Notes: generated from the sequence alone by a model not told the origin. Positions 53,695 through 63,265 are shown, numbered from the stretch's first letter. The stretch is 64,000 bases of DNA from Methylobacterium terrae (GCF_003173755.1 NZ_CP029553.1:3174501-3238500); one strand, 5' to 3'. A program made the numbers and translations.

Positions 53695-56223
53695 TCACGT
53701 TCCCCGCGGCTTGGCGCGTCGGGTCGGCGGGGCGGTGGTCGGGTCCTCGGGCCAGGGGTGGCGGGGGTATTGCCCGCGCATGTCGGCGCGCACCGCCGCC
53801 CAGGAGCCGCGCCAGAAGCCCGGCAGGTCGCGGGTGATCTGGATCGGGCGCTGGGCCGGGGAAAGGAGGTGGAGCACGAGCGGCACCCGGCCGCCGCCGA
53901 TGGTCGGGTGGCGGGTGAGGCCGAACAGCTCCTGCACCCGCACGGCGAGGACGGGCCCGCCCTCGGCGGCGTAGTCGACCGGGATGCGCGAGCCGGTCGG
54001 CACCTCGATATGGGTCGGGGCCTCGGCGTCGAGGCGGGCGCGCAGGGCCCACGGCACGAGGTCGTGCAGGGCGTCTGAGAGCCGGTCGGCGCCGATCTCG
54101 TCGAGGCGGGTGATCCCGGTGAGATGGGGGCCGAGCCAGTCGGGCAGCGCCTCGGCGAGGGCGGGATCCGAGAGGTCGGGCCAGGGCTCGCCCTCGGCGC
54201 TGCGAAGGAACGTCACCCGCTCGCGCCATTGCTGCGCCGCCTTCGACCAGGGCAGGGCGGAGACGCCGAGGGAGGCCAGGCCGCGAGCGAGGATCGCGGC
54301 GCTGTCGGCATCCGCCGGCACCGGCAGGATGCGCTCGGCGAGCGAGACGGCGCCGAGGCGGCGCTGGGCGCGGGCGCGAAGTGCCCTCGCGTCGGGGTCG
54401 AACTCGACCCGGGTGCGGGCCTCGATCCGGTCGGCGAAGAGGGCCTCGACGGCGGAGAGCGCGATCGGGGCGGCGGCCAGGATGCGCGCCGCCGAGGCCT
54501 TGCCGACGATCTCGGCGACGGCCAGGAACGGCTCGCGGGCGAGGCCCGCCGCCGGATCGAGCGCGGCGCCGCGGCCGTTCGCCAGGACGTACTCGCCGGG
54601 CCTGCCCCGGGCCCGGGCGATCCGGTCGGGATAGGCCAGCGCCACGAGGGCGCCGACGTCCGGAGTGCCGATGTCGGGCGTCTCGCCGGCCCCGGCGGGC
54701 TCCGTCGTCGTCGCCGCCATCCTGGCCCAGCCGGCGGCGAGGCGGCGCATGTCCTCGGACCGCCCCGCGCGGTCGCGGCGGTAGCGCTCGACCCGCTCGG
54801 TGAGATCGACCGCGTCGCCGCCCAGGCCCCGCTCCACCAGCACGGCGGCGACATCCGCCGCGAGGCGCGCCGCGTCGCGGCCGGTCGCGGCGGCGCTCAC
54901 CACCATGCGGGCGAGGCGCGGCGGCAGGGGGAGGGCGCGCAGGGCCCGGCCCGCCGGGGTCAGGCGTCCCCCGGCGTCGAGGGCGTCGAGGCCGGCGAGC
55001 AGCGCCCGCGCCTCGGCGAGCGCCGGGGCCGGGGGCGGATCGAGGAAGGGCAGGGTGGTCGGGTCGGAGACGCCCCAGGCGGCGCAGTCGAGCACCAGCC
55101 CGGCGAGGTCGGCGGCGAGGATCTCGGGCCGGGTGAACGGCTCGAGCGCGCCGGTCGCGGCCTCCGGCCACAGGCGGTAGCACACGCCGGCCTGCGTGCG
55201 GCCGGCGCGGCCGCGGCGCTGGTCGACGGAGGCGCGGGAGGCGCGCTGGGTCACGAGGCGGGTCAGGCCGAGATCCGGCTCGTAGACCGGCACCCGGGCA
55301 AGCCCCGAATCGACCACGACGCGCACGCCCTCGATGGTCAGCGATGTCTCGGCGATCGAGGTGGCGAGCACCACCTTGCGGCGGCCCGCCGGGCTCGGCC
55401 GCACCGCCCGGTCCTGCTCGGCCCGGTCGAGGGCGCCGTAGAGCGGGGCGAGGTCGATGTCGGGCACCTCGGCGAGGCGGGCGCGCAGGCGCTCCTCGGT
55501 GCGGCGGATCTCGGCCTGGCCCGGCAGGAAGGCCAGAACCGAGCCGGGCTCGGCCCTGAGCGCCCGCATCACCGCGTCCGTCACCGCATCCTCGATGCGG
55601 CCTTGCGGGTCGCGGTCGAGATGGCGGGTCTCGACCGTGAAGGCGCGGCCCTCCGAGACGATGACCGGCGCCGGATTCTCATGTCCTTGCCCCATGAGCG
55701 CCGCGACCCGGGCGCCGTCGATCGTCGCCGACATCGCGAGGAGCCGCAGGTCCTCGCGCAAGCCCCCTTGCGCGTCGAGCGCCAGGGCGAGGCCGAGATC
55801 GGCGTCGAGCGAGCGCTCGTGGAACTCGTCGAACAGCACGGCGGCGACGCCGTCGAGTTCGGGATCGTCCAGGATCATGCGGGCGAAGACGCCCTCGGTG
55901 ACGACCTCGATGCGGGTGCGGGCCGAGACCTTCGAGCCGAGGCGCACCCGGAGGCCCACCGTCTCGCCGACCGCCTCGCTCAAGCTCGCGGCCATGCGCT
56001 CGGCCGCCGCCCGCGCGGCGAGGCGGCGCGGCTCGAGGAGGATGATCCGGCGGTCGCCGCGCCACGGCGCGTCGAGGAGCGTGAGCGGCACCCGGGTGGT
56101 CTTGCCGGCGCCCGGGGGCGCCACCAGCACCGCGTTGGGGCGGCCCTGCGCGGAGGGAGCCGCGAGGGCGGCTGCGAGGTCGCCGAGGACCGCGTCGATC
56201 GGCAGGGAGGGAGCGGAGCGCAT
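53695..56223 (-). CDS. hrpB: ATP-dependent helicase HrpB
   Basis: An 842-residue DEAH/RHA-type helicase. Motif I APPGAGKTT (36-44), DExH motif DEFH (132-135), the SAT motif in LLAMSATID, and motif VI in QRRGRAGR are present; the HrpB C-terminal domain (RIPVDYAAEGGPVLAVRVQE, LFGLTRHPTIGGGRVPLVLH) completes it. HrpB proteins are RNA helicases with roles that vary between species and are often unknown. The start at 56223 (MRSAPSLPIDA) is the family start; upstream open frame has no conservation-like pattern. Divergent from the His-rich secreted protein gene. Confidence 0.92.
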   Translation of the reverse strand: MRSAPSLPIDAVLGDLAAALAAPSAQGRPNAVLVAPPGAGKTTRVPLTLLDAPWRGDRRIILLEPRRLAARAAAERMAASLSEAVGETVGLRVRLGSKVSARTRIEVVTEGVFARMILDDPELDGVAAVLFDEFHERSLDADLGLALALDAQGGLREDLRLLAMSATIDGARVAALMGQGHENPAPVIVSEGRAFTVETRHLDRDPQGRIEDAVTDAVMRALRAEPGSVLAFLPGQAEIRRTEERLRARLAEVPDIDLAPLYGALDRAEQDRAVRPSPAGRRKVVLATSIAETSLTIEGVRVVVDSGLARVPVYEPDLGLTRLVTQRASRASVDQRRGRAGRTQAGVCYRLWPEAATGALEPFTRPEILAADLAGLVLDCAAWGVSDPTTLPFLDPPPAPALAEARALLAGLDALDAGGRLTPAGRALRALPLPPRLARMVVSAAATGRDAARLAADVAAVLVERGLGGDAVDLTERVERYRRDRAGRSEDMRRLAAGWARMAATTTEPAGAGETPDIGTPDVGALVALAYPDRIARARGRPGEYVLANGRGAALDPAAGLAREPFLAVAEIVGKASAARILAAAPIALSAVEALFADRIEARTRVEFDPDARALRARAQRRLGAVSLAERILPVPADADSAAILARGLASLGVSALPWSKAAQQWRERVTFLRSAEGEPWPDLSDPALAEALPDWLGPHLTGITRLDEIGADRLSDALHDLVPWALRARLDAEAPTHIEVPTGSRIPVDYAAEGGPVLAVRVQELFGLTRHPTIGGGRVPLVLHLLSPAQRPIQITRDLPGFWRGSWAAVRADMRGQYPRHPWPEDPTTAPPTRRAKPRGT

Positions 56224-56431
56224 GGGCGCCGGGATGGCGGAGGCGGTCCCGCCGCGCAAGCCCGGACCGCGAACGGCCCGGGGGTGCGCCCCCGACGCGA
56301 CGCGCGCGCCGCCCTGCGTAGTCTCTGCGCAGCTTTTCCCGATGATTTCCCGTGTCGCAGCGGAACCGGACGCGCGATGCGAGATTGACGCACGGGTTGG
56401 CCGAGGGGGCCACCGCCTGGAGATGATCGCG

Positions 56432-56728
56432 ATGAAGTCCCTGACCCTGGCTCTGGCGGCGAGCGTGCTGCTGGGCGGTCTCGCCCTGACCCCGGCCTCG
56501 GCCGCCGTGACCGGTCCGGCCCCGGCCGTCGCCGGCGCGGAATCGACGGTCGAGCACGTCGCCATGCGCCGCCACCGCCACTATCACCGCATGAAGCGAC
56601 ACGACCGCCACATGCGCCGTCACATGCGCCGCAACCACATGCGGGCCGGTGACCCGAACGCCCGCAACCCGTCGCGCCCGGGCTACCAGCAGCAGCTCGG
56701 CAACACCACCGGCGGCCCGCGCTACTGA
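56432..56728 (+). CDS. Small secreted histidine/arginine-rich protein
   Basis: A 98-residue protein with a signal peptide (MKSLTLALAASVLLGGLALT, cleavage near ASA-A). The mature part is dominated by His, Arg and Met (RRHRHYHRMKRHDRHMRRH), followed by a Gly/Asn/Gln tail ending in GGPRY. Such proteins may bind metal or nucleic acid, but nothing more can be claimed. ATG 56432 gives good spacing to a GGAG ribosome site; ATG 56423 would add three residues. Separated from the divergent hrpB gene by about 210 bases. Confidence 0.7.
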   Translation: MKSLTLALAASVLLGGLALTPASAAVTGPAPAVAGAESTVEHVAMRRHRHYHRMKRHDRHMRRHMRRNHMRAGDPNARNPSRPGYQQQLGNTTGGPRY

Positions 56729-56927
56729 GGCCTCCCGCGAGCCCGGCGCTCGCGACCACGGCGCCCTTCACCGCCCGGCTCGGACCGTGCGGTGAAGGTT
56801 CGCTGGCCCAGCGCTCGCAGAAAGGCGAGGGCTTGCAAGAACGGCGGCGAACCGCCAGGGGAGCCGGACCGGCATCCCTGGAGCCCGAGATGACCCGTCC
56901 ATCACTGCCGTGCGGGGCCGCCCGCCG

Positions 56928-57413
56928 ATGAGCCTCGCCTCCGTCAAGGCCGACCTCGCCGTGCGCGCGCCCGACCTCACCGTCCTCGAGACCGAGGCGA
57001 GCTCGGCCACCGTGGCGCTGGCGGCCGCCGCCCACGGCGTCGAGCCGGCCCGCATCGCCAAGACCCTGTCGCTGCGCCTCGGCGAGCGGATCGTGCTCCT
57101 GGTCGCCCGCGGCGACGCCCGCCTCGACAACCGCAAGGCCAGGGCCGCCTTCGGGGTCAAGCCCCGGATGCTCGGCGCGGAGGAGGTCGAGGCGATCACC
57201 GGCCATCCGGTCGGCGGGGTCTGCCCGTTCGGCCTCGCCACGCCGCTCACGGTCTATTGCGACGTCAGCCTCAAGGCCTTCGACGAGGTGGTGCCGGCGG
57301 CCGGCTCGCCGAACAGCGCCGTGCGGGTGTCGCCCGAGCGCATGGCCGCGCTGACCGGGGCGGAGTGGATCGACGTCTGCCAGCCGCCCGAGGCGGGAGA
57401 GCCCGCGGCCTGA
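56928..57413 (+). CDS. YbaK/EbsC-family aminoacyl-tRNA deacylase
   Basis: A 161-residue YbaK-domain protein. The conserved lysine (ARIAKTLSLRLG), the GDARLDNRKARAAFG stretch and the VGGVCPFGL motif are visible. Members remove wrongly attached amino acids from tRNA (for example Cys-tRNA-Pro or Ala-tRNA-Pro). The subgroup and hence the exact substrate cannot be assigned. The start at 56928 (MSLASV) is favoured over ATG 56910 by the normal length of the family. Confidence 0.85.
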   Translation: MSLASVKADLAVRAPDLTVLETEASSATVALAAAAHGVEPARIAKTLSLRLGERIVLLVARGDARLDNRKARAAFGVKPRMLGAEEVEAITGHPVGGVCPFGLATPLTVYCDVSLKAFDEVVPAAGSPNSAVRVSPERMAALTGAEWIDVCQPPEAGEPAA

Positions 57414-57573
57414 CGCCTCGGGCCAAAACACCGCCCGGCTGTGGACGCCGCGCCATCGACAACCGGGCCGGTCGCGCCCTAGCTGTCACGGAGCCTTCAA
57501 GGCGGCCGGGCCACAAGGCTCCATTCCGCTGCGCCCCTCTCGCCGCCGCGCCCCTCTCGTTCCGAGACCGCCC

Positions 57574-58569
57574 TTGATCTTCGTCCATCAGCCGAATGCC
57601 TGCGCCAGCACCGGGCAGCCGCTCCTCGAGCGGCGCCTGCTCGAGATGTCCGAGCCGATCCCGCCGGACGCGCTCTGGATCGACCTGATCGAGCCGACGC
57701 GCCAGGAGGACCACAAGGTCGAGGCGTTCCTCGGCATCTCGATCCCGACCCGGGAGGAGATGGAGGACATCGAGCCCTCGGAACTCCTCTACGTCGAGAA
57801 CGGTGCCCGCTACATGACCGGGCGGCTGCTGTGCCGGGTCGACACCGACGACGCGCGCCTCACCGGCGTCACCTTCATCCTGCGCGACAACAAGCTCGCC
57901 ACGGTGCGCTACGACGACCCCCAGGCGTTCCGGATGTTCGTCCACCGCGCCGCCCGGCCGGCCGGCGTCATGCTGACCGGCGAGGCGATCCTCGCCGGCC
58001 TGATCGAGACCGTCATCGACCGCGCCGCCGACGTGCTCCAGGCGCAGGGCGAGCGCATCGACCGGCTCTCGCGCCGGATCTTCGCCGAGCATTCCGACCC
58101 GAGCGCCCGCAACGCCGAATTGCAGGACACCCTGCGGGCGCTCGGCCGCCACAACGAATTGCTGTCGCAGCAGCGCGAGAGCCTCGTCTCGGTCGAGCGC
58201 ATCCTGCTCTCGCTCTCGGCGAGCTACCGGGCCAGCAAGGCGCCCAGGGAGGTCCGCGAGGAGATCCGCTCGACCCTGCGCGACCTGCAATCGCTCGAGG
58301 AGCATGCGAGCTTCCTGTCGGGAAAGATCCAGTTCCTGCTCGACGCCACCCTCGGCCTCGTCAACCTCGAGCAGAACAACATCATCAAGCTGTTCTCGGT
58401 CATGGCGGTGGTGTTCATGCCGCCGACCCTGATCGCCTCGATGTACGGCATGAACTTCAAGGTGATGCCGGAGCTCGACTGGGGCTTCGGCTACCCGATG
58501 GCGGTGGTGATGATGGTGGTGGCGGCGATCCTGCCCTACGCCTTCTTCCGCTGGAAGCGCTGGCTGTGA
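57574..58569 (+). CDS. corA: CorA-family magnesium/divalent cation transporter
   Basis: A 331-residue protein. The large cytoplasmic N-terminal domain ends in a long helix (RNAELQDTLRALGRHNELLS...), followed by two C-terminal membrane segments. The pore signature YGMNF is present after the first segment (FMPPTLIASMYGMNFKVMPE). It should form a pentameric channel for Mg2+ or other divalent cations. The start is a TTG at 57574; no better ATG or GTG lies nearby, and residue 1-30 already fits the family. No regulator or riboswitch was recognised upstream. Confidence 0.92.
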   Translation: MIFVHQPNACASTGQPLLERRLLEMSEPIPPDALWIDLIEPTRQEDHKVEAFLGISIPTREEMEDIEPSELLYVENGARYMTGRLLCRVDTDDARLTGVTFILRDNKLATVRYDDPQAFRMFVHRAARPAGVMLTGEAILAGLIETVIDRAADVLQAQGERIDRLSRRIFAEHSDPSARNAELQDTLRALGRHNELLSQQRESLVSVERILLSLSASYRASKAPREVREEIRSTLRDLQSLEEHASFLSGKIQFLLDATLGLVNLEQNNIIKLFSVMAVVFMPPTLIASMYGMNFKVMPELDWGFGYPMAVVMMVVAAILPYAFFRWKRWL

Positions 58570-58616
58570 GACACCGGACGCCGTGAGGCATCGACCGTGA
58601 TGAGGCACTGAACGTC

Positions 58617-59342
58617 ATGTGCGGCCGCTTCTTCGTCACCTCCTCGCCCGAGACCTTCCGCGAGGCCTACGCGTACGACGACCGGCCGAACTTCCCGGCC
58701 CGCCACAACGTGGCGCCGACCCAGCCGGTGGCCGTCGTCACCGCCGAGCACGGGCGCCGGCGCTTCGTGCTGATGCGCTGGGGCTTCCTGCCGGCCTGGG
58801 TCAAGGACCCGGCCGACTTCCCCCTTGTGATCAACGCCCGGATCGAGACCGCGGCGGAGAAGCCGAGCTTCCGCAACGCGCTGCGCTACCGGCGCTGCGT
58901 CGTCCTCGCCGACGGCTTCTACGAGTGGCGCCGCGGCGGGCCGCGCGGCCAGGCGCCCTACGCGATCCGCCGCGCCGATCGCCGCCCGATGGCGCTCGCC
59001 GGCCTGTGGGAGACCTGGAGCAGCCGCGACGGCTCGGAGATCGACACCGCGGCGATCGTGACCTGCGGCGCCAACGGGCTGCTCGCCGCCATCCACGAGC
59101 GGATGCCGGCGATCCTGTCGCCGGAGGGCGTCGACCGGTGGCTCGACATGCGGGACGTCGATGCCGGGCAGGCAGCCGCCCTGTGCCGGCCGGCGCCGGA
59201 AAAATGGCTCGACCTCGCGCCGGCGAGCCGGCAGGTCAACGACGTGCGTCACGACGAGGCGGGGCTCCTGCGGCCGGACGAGGACGCGCCGGCGCCGCCA
59301 CCGCCGGAGCGGAAGACGGAGGCGCAGGGGTCGCTGTTCTGA
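58617..59342 (+). CDS. SRAP-family DNA-protein crosslink protein (YedK/HMCES-like)
   Basis: A 241-residue protein of the SOS response-associated peptidase family. The catalytic cysteine is residue 2 (MCGRFFVTS, exposed after Met removal); other active-site residues are the asparagine in RHNVAPTQP, the glutamate in NARIETAAEKPSF and the histidine in IHERMPAIL. It protects abasic sites in single-stranded DNA by forming a thiazolidine crosslink. It starts 48 bases after corA. The Pro/Glu-rich tail ends in QGSLF. Confidence 0.93.
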   Translation: MCGRFFVTSSPETFREAYAYDDRPNFPARHNVAPTQPVAVVTAEHGRRRFVLMRWGFLPAWVKDPADFPLVINARIETAAEKPSFRNALRYRRCVVLADGFYEWRRGGPRGQAPYAIRRADRRPMALAGLWETWSSRDGSEIDTAAIVTCGANGLLAAIHERMPAILSPEGVDRWLDMRDVDAGQAAALCRPAPEKWLDLAPASRQVNDVRHDEAGLLRPDEDAPAPPPPERKTEAQGSLF

Positions 59343-59572
59343 CCGGACCGCCCGGGAAGGGCCGGGCGGACCAGCCGAAAACACGTTTCCCCGCGCGACT
59401 TCATCCTCGGAAAAATTTCCGCGCCTGCCCGGGAACACAGGGGAAGCCCGGCGCTTCGTCCCGCATGTCGCTGGGTCACGGCCGGCGCGCGGGGGAAGGC
59501 GACGCGACGGCCGGCTCCCGCGCGGCGGGCTCCGTCCCGGCTCGTCCGCCCTCTCGCCCGAGCCCCTTCACG

Positions 59573-61408
59573 ATGCACGACCCGGACGCGCGGCCCTACC
59601 AGCCCATCGAGGCCTACGGGCTGATCAGCAACTGCCACGGCTGCGCCCTCGTGGCCCGCGACGGCTCGATCGACTGGGCCTGCCTCGAACGGTTCGATGC
59701 GCCCCCGGTCTTCTCCCGCCTGCTCGACCGCCGGCGCGGCGGCTTCTTCGCGCTCGCACCCGAGACCCCGTTCGAGAGCGCCCGGCTCTATCTCCCCGGG
59801 ACCAACATCCTCGAGACCACCTTCACCTGCGCCACCGGGGCGGCGACGGTGCACGACTTCATGCTGGCGCCCGAGCCCGGCCGGGCGCTGCCCTGCCTCG
59901 TGCGCCTGGTGTCGGGCGTATCCGGCCACGTGCCGATGCGGGCGGCCTACCGGCCCCTCGCGGGCTTCGCGACACGCTTCCCGGACCTCGTCGCCGTCCC
60001 GGGCGGCGCGGGCGCGGAGGGGCTGCCGGACCTGATCGCGGACCTGGACCTGACGGTCGAGGGCGGCGAGGCGGTGGCGCGGTTCACGATCGCGCATGGG
60101 GGCGAGCAGTCCTTCGCGCTCTTCTCCGGCGGGGCCGGAGACCGCGAGGCCTTGCGCCCGCGCGACCTGATGGAGGCGGCGCGCCGGAGCTGGATCGGCT
60201 GGTCGGCCGGCGCCGCCTATGACGGGCCGCTCGCCGACCAGTTGCTGCGCAGCGCGCTCACCCTCAAGGCCCTGACCTACGCGCCCTCCGGCGCGATCGT
60301 GGCGGCGGCCACGACCTCGCTGCCGGAGGAGATCGGCGGCATCCGCAACTGGGACTACCGGTTCTGCTGGATCCGCGACGCCTGCCTGTCGTTCTACGTG
60401 CTCAAGAAGTTCGGCATGGTGGCGGAGGCGGAAGCGTTCTTCCGCTTCGTCGGCGGGCTCGCCGAGCGCGACGAGGGCGGCCTGAAACCGCTCTACGCCA
60501 TCGCCGGCGAAGCCGACCTCAGCGAGCACGAGGCGGCGCATTTCGAGGGCTGGCGCGGCAGCGCCCCGGTCCGCTACGGCAACGAGGCCGCCGAGCAGCA
60601 CCAGAGCGACGCCTACGGCCAGGTGCTCGACCTCCTGCACCTGTACCACAGCCTCGGCGGCACGATTCCCGATGCCATGGCGCGCCAGGCGGTGCGTCTC
60701 GCCGACTTCGCCGCCGCGCACTGGCACGAGACGGATGCCGGCCTGTGGGAGCCGCGCAAGCCCGAGCAGCACTACCTCCACGCCGCGATCATGAACTGGG
60801 TCGCGGTCGACCGCGCGATCCGGCTGTTCGGCGAGCGGCCGCACTGGCGCGAGGCCCGCGACGCCATCGTGGCCCGGGTCAACGGGGAGGGGGTGCACCG
60901 TGACGGCTACTACCCGCAATATCTCGGCGGCGACGATCCCGACGCCGCCCTGCTGATCGCCCCGATGGTCGGCTTCCCGGTCGACGAGGCGGCGTTCGCC
61001 CGCACGGTCGACGTCGTGATCGCGCGCCTCGGCCACGGCCCGCTGGTCTACCGCTACCGCAACGACGACGGGCTGCCGGGCCACGAGGGCACCTTCCTGA
61101 TCTGCGCCTTCTGGCTCGTCGACGCGCTGGCCTGGCTCGGCCGCACCGAGGAGGCGCAGACCCGCTTCGACGCCCTGCGGGCGCTGCAGAACGACGTCGG
61201 CCTGTACGCCGAGGAGGTGGCGGAGGACCGCACCTTCCTGGGCAATTTCCCCCAGGCCTTCAGTCACCTCGCCTTCATCCACAGCGCCCTCGTCCTCGAC
61301 CTCGCGCACCAGGGCGGCCGCGAGGCGGTCGCCGGCACCTACGCCGACCGGACCTTGCGCGAGACGCGCTGGCGCCGGGTGCCGTGGATCGTGCCGCCGG
61401 CGGAATGA
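59573..61408 (+). CDS. Glycoside hydrolase family 15 protein (glucoamylase/trehalase type)
   Basis: A 611-residue cytoplasmic enzyme. The start YQPIEAYGLISNCHGCALVA followed by DGSIDWACLERFD is typical of bacterial GH15 proteins. The catalytic region has GIRNWDYRFCWIRDACLS, the acid glutamate in GLWEPR (about residue 392) and the base glutamate in GHEGTFLICAFWLVDAL (about 504). It probably hydrolyses alpha-linked glucans or trehalose to glucose. ATG 59573 is chosen because the family start follows at once. A CRISPR array begins 88 bases after the stop. Confidence 0.9.
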   Translation: MHDPDARPYQPIEAYGLISNCHGCALVARDGSIDWACLERFDAPPVFSRLLDRRRGGFFALAPETPFESARLYLPGTNILETTFTCATGAATVHDFMLAPEPGRALPCLVRLVSGVSGHVPMRAAYRPLAGFATRFPDLVAVPGGAGAEGLPDLIADLDLTVEGGEAVARFTIAHGGEQSFALFSGGAGDREALRPRDLMEAARRSWIGWSAGAAYDGPLADQLLRSALTLKALTYAPSGAIVAAATTSLPEEIGGIRNWDYRFCWIRDACLSFYVLKKFGMVAEAEAFFRFVGGLAERDEGGLKPLYAIAGEADLSEHEAAHFEGWRGSAPVRYGNEAAEQHQSDAYGQVLDLLHLYHSLGGTIPDAMARQAVRLADFAAAHWHETDAGLWEPRKPEQHYLHAAIMNWVAVDRAIRLFGERPHWREARDAIVARVNGEGVHRDGYYPQYLGGDDPDAALLIAPMVGFPVDEAAFARTVDVVIARLGHGPLVYRYRNDDGLPGHEGTFLICAFWLVDALAWLGRTEEAQTRFDALRALQNDVGLYAEEVAEDRTFLGNFPQAFSHLAFIHSALVLDLAHQGGREAVAGTYADRTLRETRWRRVPWIVPPAE

Positions 61409-61458
61409 CCGGGGGCGGATCAGGTTGTAGGCTGTCGCGTCGAGCGAGGCGGCGTTCT

Positions 61459-61488
61459 TTGACATCGTGAATGGCACCAGCGACTTAG
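61459..61488 (+). promoter_or_regulatory. Possible promoter in CRISPR leader
   Basis: TTGACA (61459-61464) and a weak ACTTAG (61483-61488) are separated by 18 bases, just before the first repeat. It lies on the side with intact repeats and fits transcription rightward through the array. Confidence 0.35.
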
Positions 61489-61496
61489 CTGGCAGA

Positions 61497-62135
61497 GGCT
61501 CCCCCGCCCACGCGGGGATCGACCCCTCGAGTCCCGGCAGCGCCGGCGCCTCGTCGGGGCTCCCCCGCCCACGCGGGGATCGACCCCTGAGTCATGGATC
61601 GTCGTGTCCGTGTCGGCTGGCTCCCCCGCCCACGCGGGGATCGACCCGAGGCGATGCCGCGGGACAGCATCCGGTCCCGGGCTCCCCCGCCCACGCGGGG
61701 ATCGACCCAGGATTCGATGTGCCGCCGCTGTCGATTTCGAGGCTCCCCCGCCCACGCGGGGATCGACCCCCCAAGGGCGGCTTTACCTGCGTCACGGTCG
61801 TGGCTCCCCCGCCCACGCGGGGATCGACCCCGGCCGCGGCCGCACCGCACTTGCACGGTCATGGCTCCCCCGCCCACGCGGGGATCGACCGTCCGGGTCC
61901 GCGGCGAGGTTGGACCGCAGCTTGGCTCCCCCGCCCACGCGGGGATCGACCCGTCGCACGCATCTAGGCGTTAGCGAAATCGGTGGCTCCCCCGCCCACG
62001 CGGGGATCGACCTGTCGACGCTCGGGGCCGTCACGAAGGTCAGGGGGGCTCCCCCGCCCACGCGGGGATCGACCCTTCCCGATCGGGATCGTCGTCCTGC
62101 AGCCGGTGCCTTCCCCGCCTACGCGGGGGTCAACC
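61497..62135 (+). CRISPR. Type I-E-like CRISPR array, 10 intact repeats and 1 degenerate repeat
   Basis: Ten identical 28-base repeats start at 61497, 61558, 61619, 61680, 61741, 61802, 61863, 61924, 61985 and 62047. Each begins GGCTCCCCCGCCCACG and ends GGGGATCGACC; the 29th base is usually C. A CCCCGC/GCGGGG stem with a 4-base loop lies inside, as in type I-E repeats. Spacers are 33 bases (one of 34). The eleventh repeat (62108-62135) differs at 5 positions and marks the old end, so the leader is on the left. No cas gene lies in this window. Confidence 0.95.
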
Positions 62136-62230
62136 CTCCGCCATTTCCATCCCGCAGTCCTGTGTCCACATCCCGACACCTGATCACAACACCGTGCACC
62201 GAAGACATCCTCTCGATGTGCCCGACGGCA

Positions 62231-62245
62231 TTAACCCGATCTTGA
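62231..62245 (+). promoter_or_regulatory. TTAA-N7-TTGA element upstream of first binding-protein gene
   Basis: TTAACCCGATCTTGA is repeated exactly at 63251-63265 before the paralogous gene, at nearly the same distance (54-55 bases) from the start codon. It fits the CtrA consensus at 7 of 8 positions but could equally be a core promoter or another operator kept by the duplication. Confidence 0.4.
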
Positions 62246-62299
62246 AGGTGAACCCCGCACCCATCGTCGACACGTCGACGGACAACCTCGGGAACCATC

Positions 62300-63139
62300 A
62301 TGGTGAAACGGCGCGGTTTCGCGGGCTTGCTCGTCGCGCTCGGTCTCGTGACCTCGGCGCCGGCCGGGGCGAGGCAGCTCACCTGGTCGGTCTTCGACGC
62401 GCCGCCCTTCACGATCGTCGAGGGCGAGAACCGCGGCCGCGGCGTCTTCGACCGGATCCGCCACTTCCTGGCCGCCCGGCTGGGCGACTACGCCGTCACC
62501 AGCGTCACGGTGCCGTTCCCGCGCATCGTCGCCTCGCTCAAGACCGGCGAGGAATGGTGCTTCGTCGGCGGGGTGAAGACGCCGGAGCGCGAGGTCTTCG
62601 CGGCGTTCTCGCGGCCGGTGGCGATGTTCTATCCCTTGCGCATCGTCGTTCCGGCCGCGAAGCGGGCGCAGTTCGAGGCGCTCAAGCCCCTGTCCCTGCG
62701 CAGCCTGCTCGCGGAGCGCCGCGACCTGCGCACCAGCGTGCTGCGCGACCGCGCCATCGCGCCCGAGGTCGACGCGCTGCTCCGGCAATATCCGCCGGGC
62801 CAGACCTACGCCCATTTCATCGAAGCCTACCGCATGCTGATGAACGACCGGCTCGACTACCTCGTCGATTTCTCCAGCATCACCGCCTACAACGCCCGCC
62901 AGCTCGCCCGGCCGGGCGCCTTCGTGGGCCTGCCCTTCGCCGAGAGCCCGGAGCCGGTCTTCGCCCGGGTGATGTGCGCCGGCACGCCCTGGGGACGCGA
63001 GGTGGTGGCGCGCATCGACGCCGTCCTGGCGGCCGAGCGGGCGAGCCCGGAGTACCGGCGGATCGTCGAGGCCTGGACGGCGGAGGAGGACCTGCCGCGC
63101 ATCCGCGCCGTCTACGACACCTTCCTGGCGAGCGAGTGA
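62300..63139 (+). CDS. Exported solute-binding-like protein (family-3 type), copy 1
   Basis: A 279-residue protein with a signal peptide (RGFAGLLVALGLVTSAPAGA). The mature part begins QLTWSVFDAPPFTIVEGE and has the two-lobe pattern of family-3 binding proteins, closest to the uncharacterised TIGR02285-like group. A conserved EEWCFVGGVKTPEREVFA stretch is shared with the next gene. No ABC permease or ATPase is nearby, so it may be a sensor or an orphan binding protein. ATG 62300 has a GGGAACC region upstream. The next gene is a clear paralogue, with duplicated leader sequence. Confidence 0.8.
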   Translation: MVKRRGFAGLLVALGLVTSAPAGARQLTWSVFDAPPFTIVEGENRGRGVFDRIRHFLAARLGDYAVTSVTVPFPRIVASLKTGEEWCFVGGVKTPEREVFAAFSRPVAMFYPLRIVVPAAKRAQFEALKPLSLRSLLAERRDLRTSVLRDRAIAPEVDALLRQYPPGQTYAHFIEAYRMLMNDRLDYLVDFSSITAYNARQLARPGAFVGLPFAESPEPVFARVMCAGTPWGREVVARIDAVLAAERASPEYRRIVEAWTAEEDLPRIRAVYDTFLASE

Positions 63140-63250
63140 CGCTTCTTGCGGCACGCCGGACTACGACGAGACGACGGCGGGACTTGGCCCGGGAGACTTG
63201 ACCCGGACACGCTCGCCCCCGACGGTCCGGCCCAATCGTGCCGGCGGCGA

Positions 63251-63265
63251 TTAACCCGATCTTGA
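63251..63265 (+). promoter_or_regulatory. TTAA-N7-TTGA element upstream of second binding-protein gene
   Basis: Exact copy of TTAACCCGATCTTGA at 62231-62245, in the duplicated leader. Its conservation while nearby bases changed suggests that it matters for expression. Confidence 0.4.

Noticed and set aside
61467..62061. Open frames across the CRISPR array on both strands, some over 100 codons, with a repeated AHAGIDP- or WAGEP-like pattern
   Set aside because: They are translations of the repeats; the 61-base period is not a multiple of three, so they give scrambled pseudo-repeats and have no start signals.
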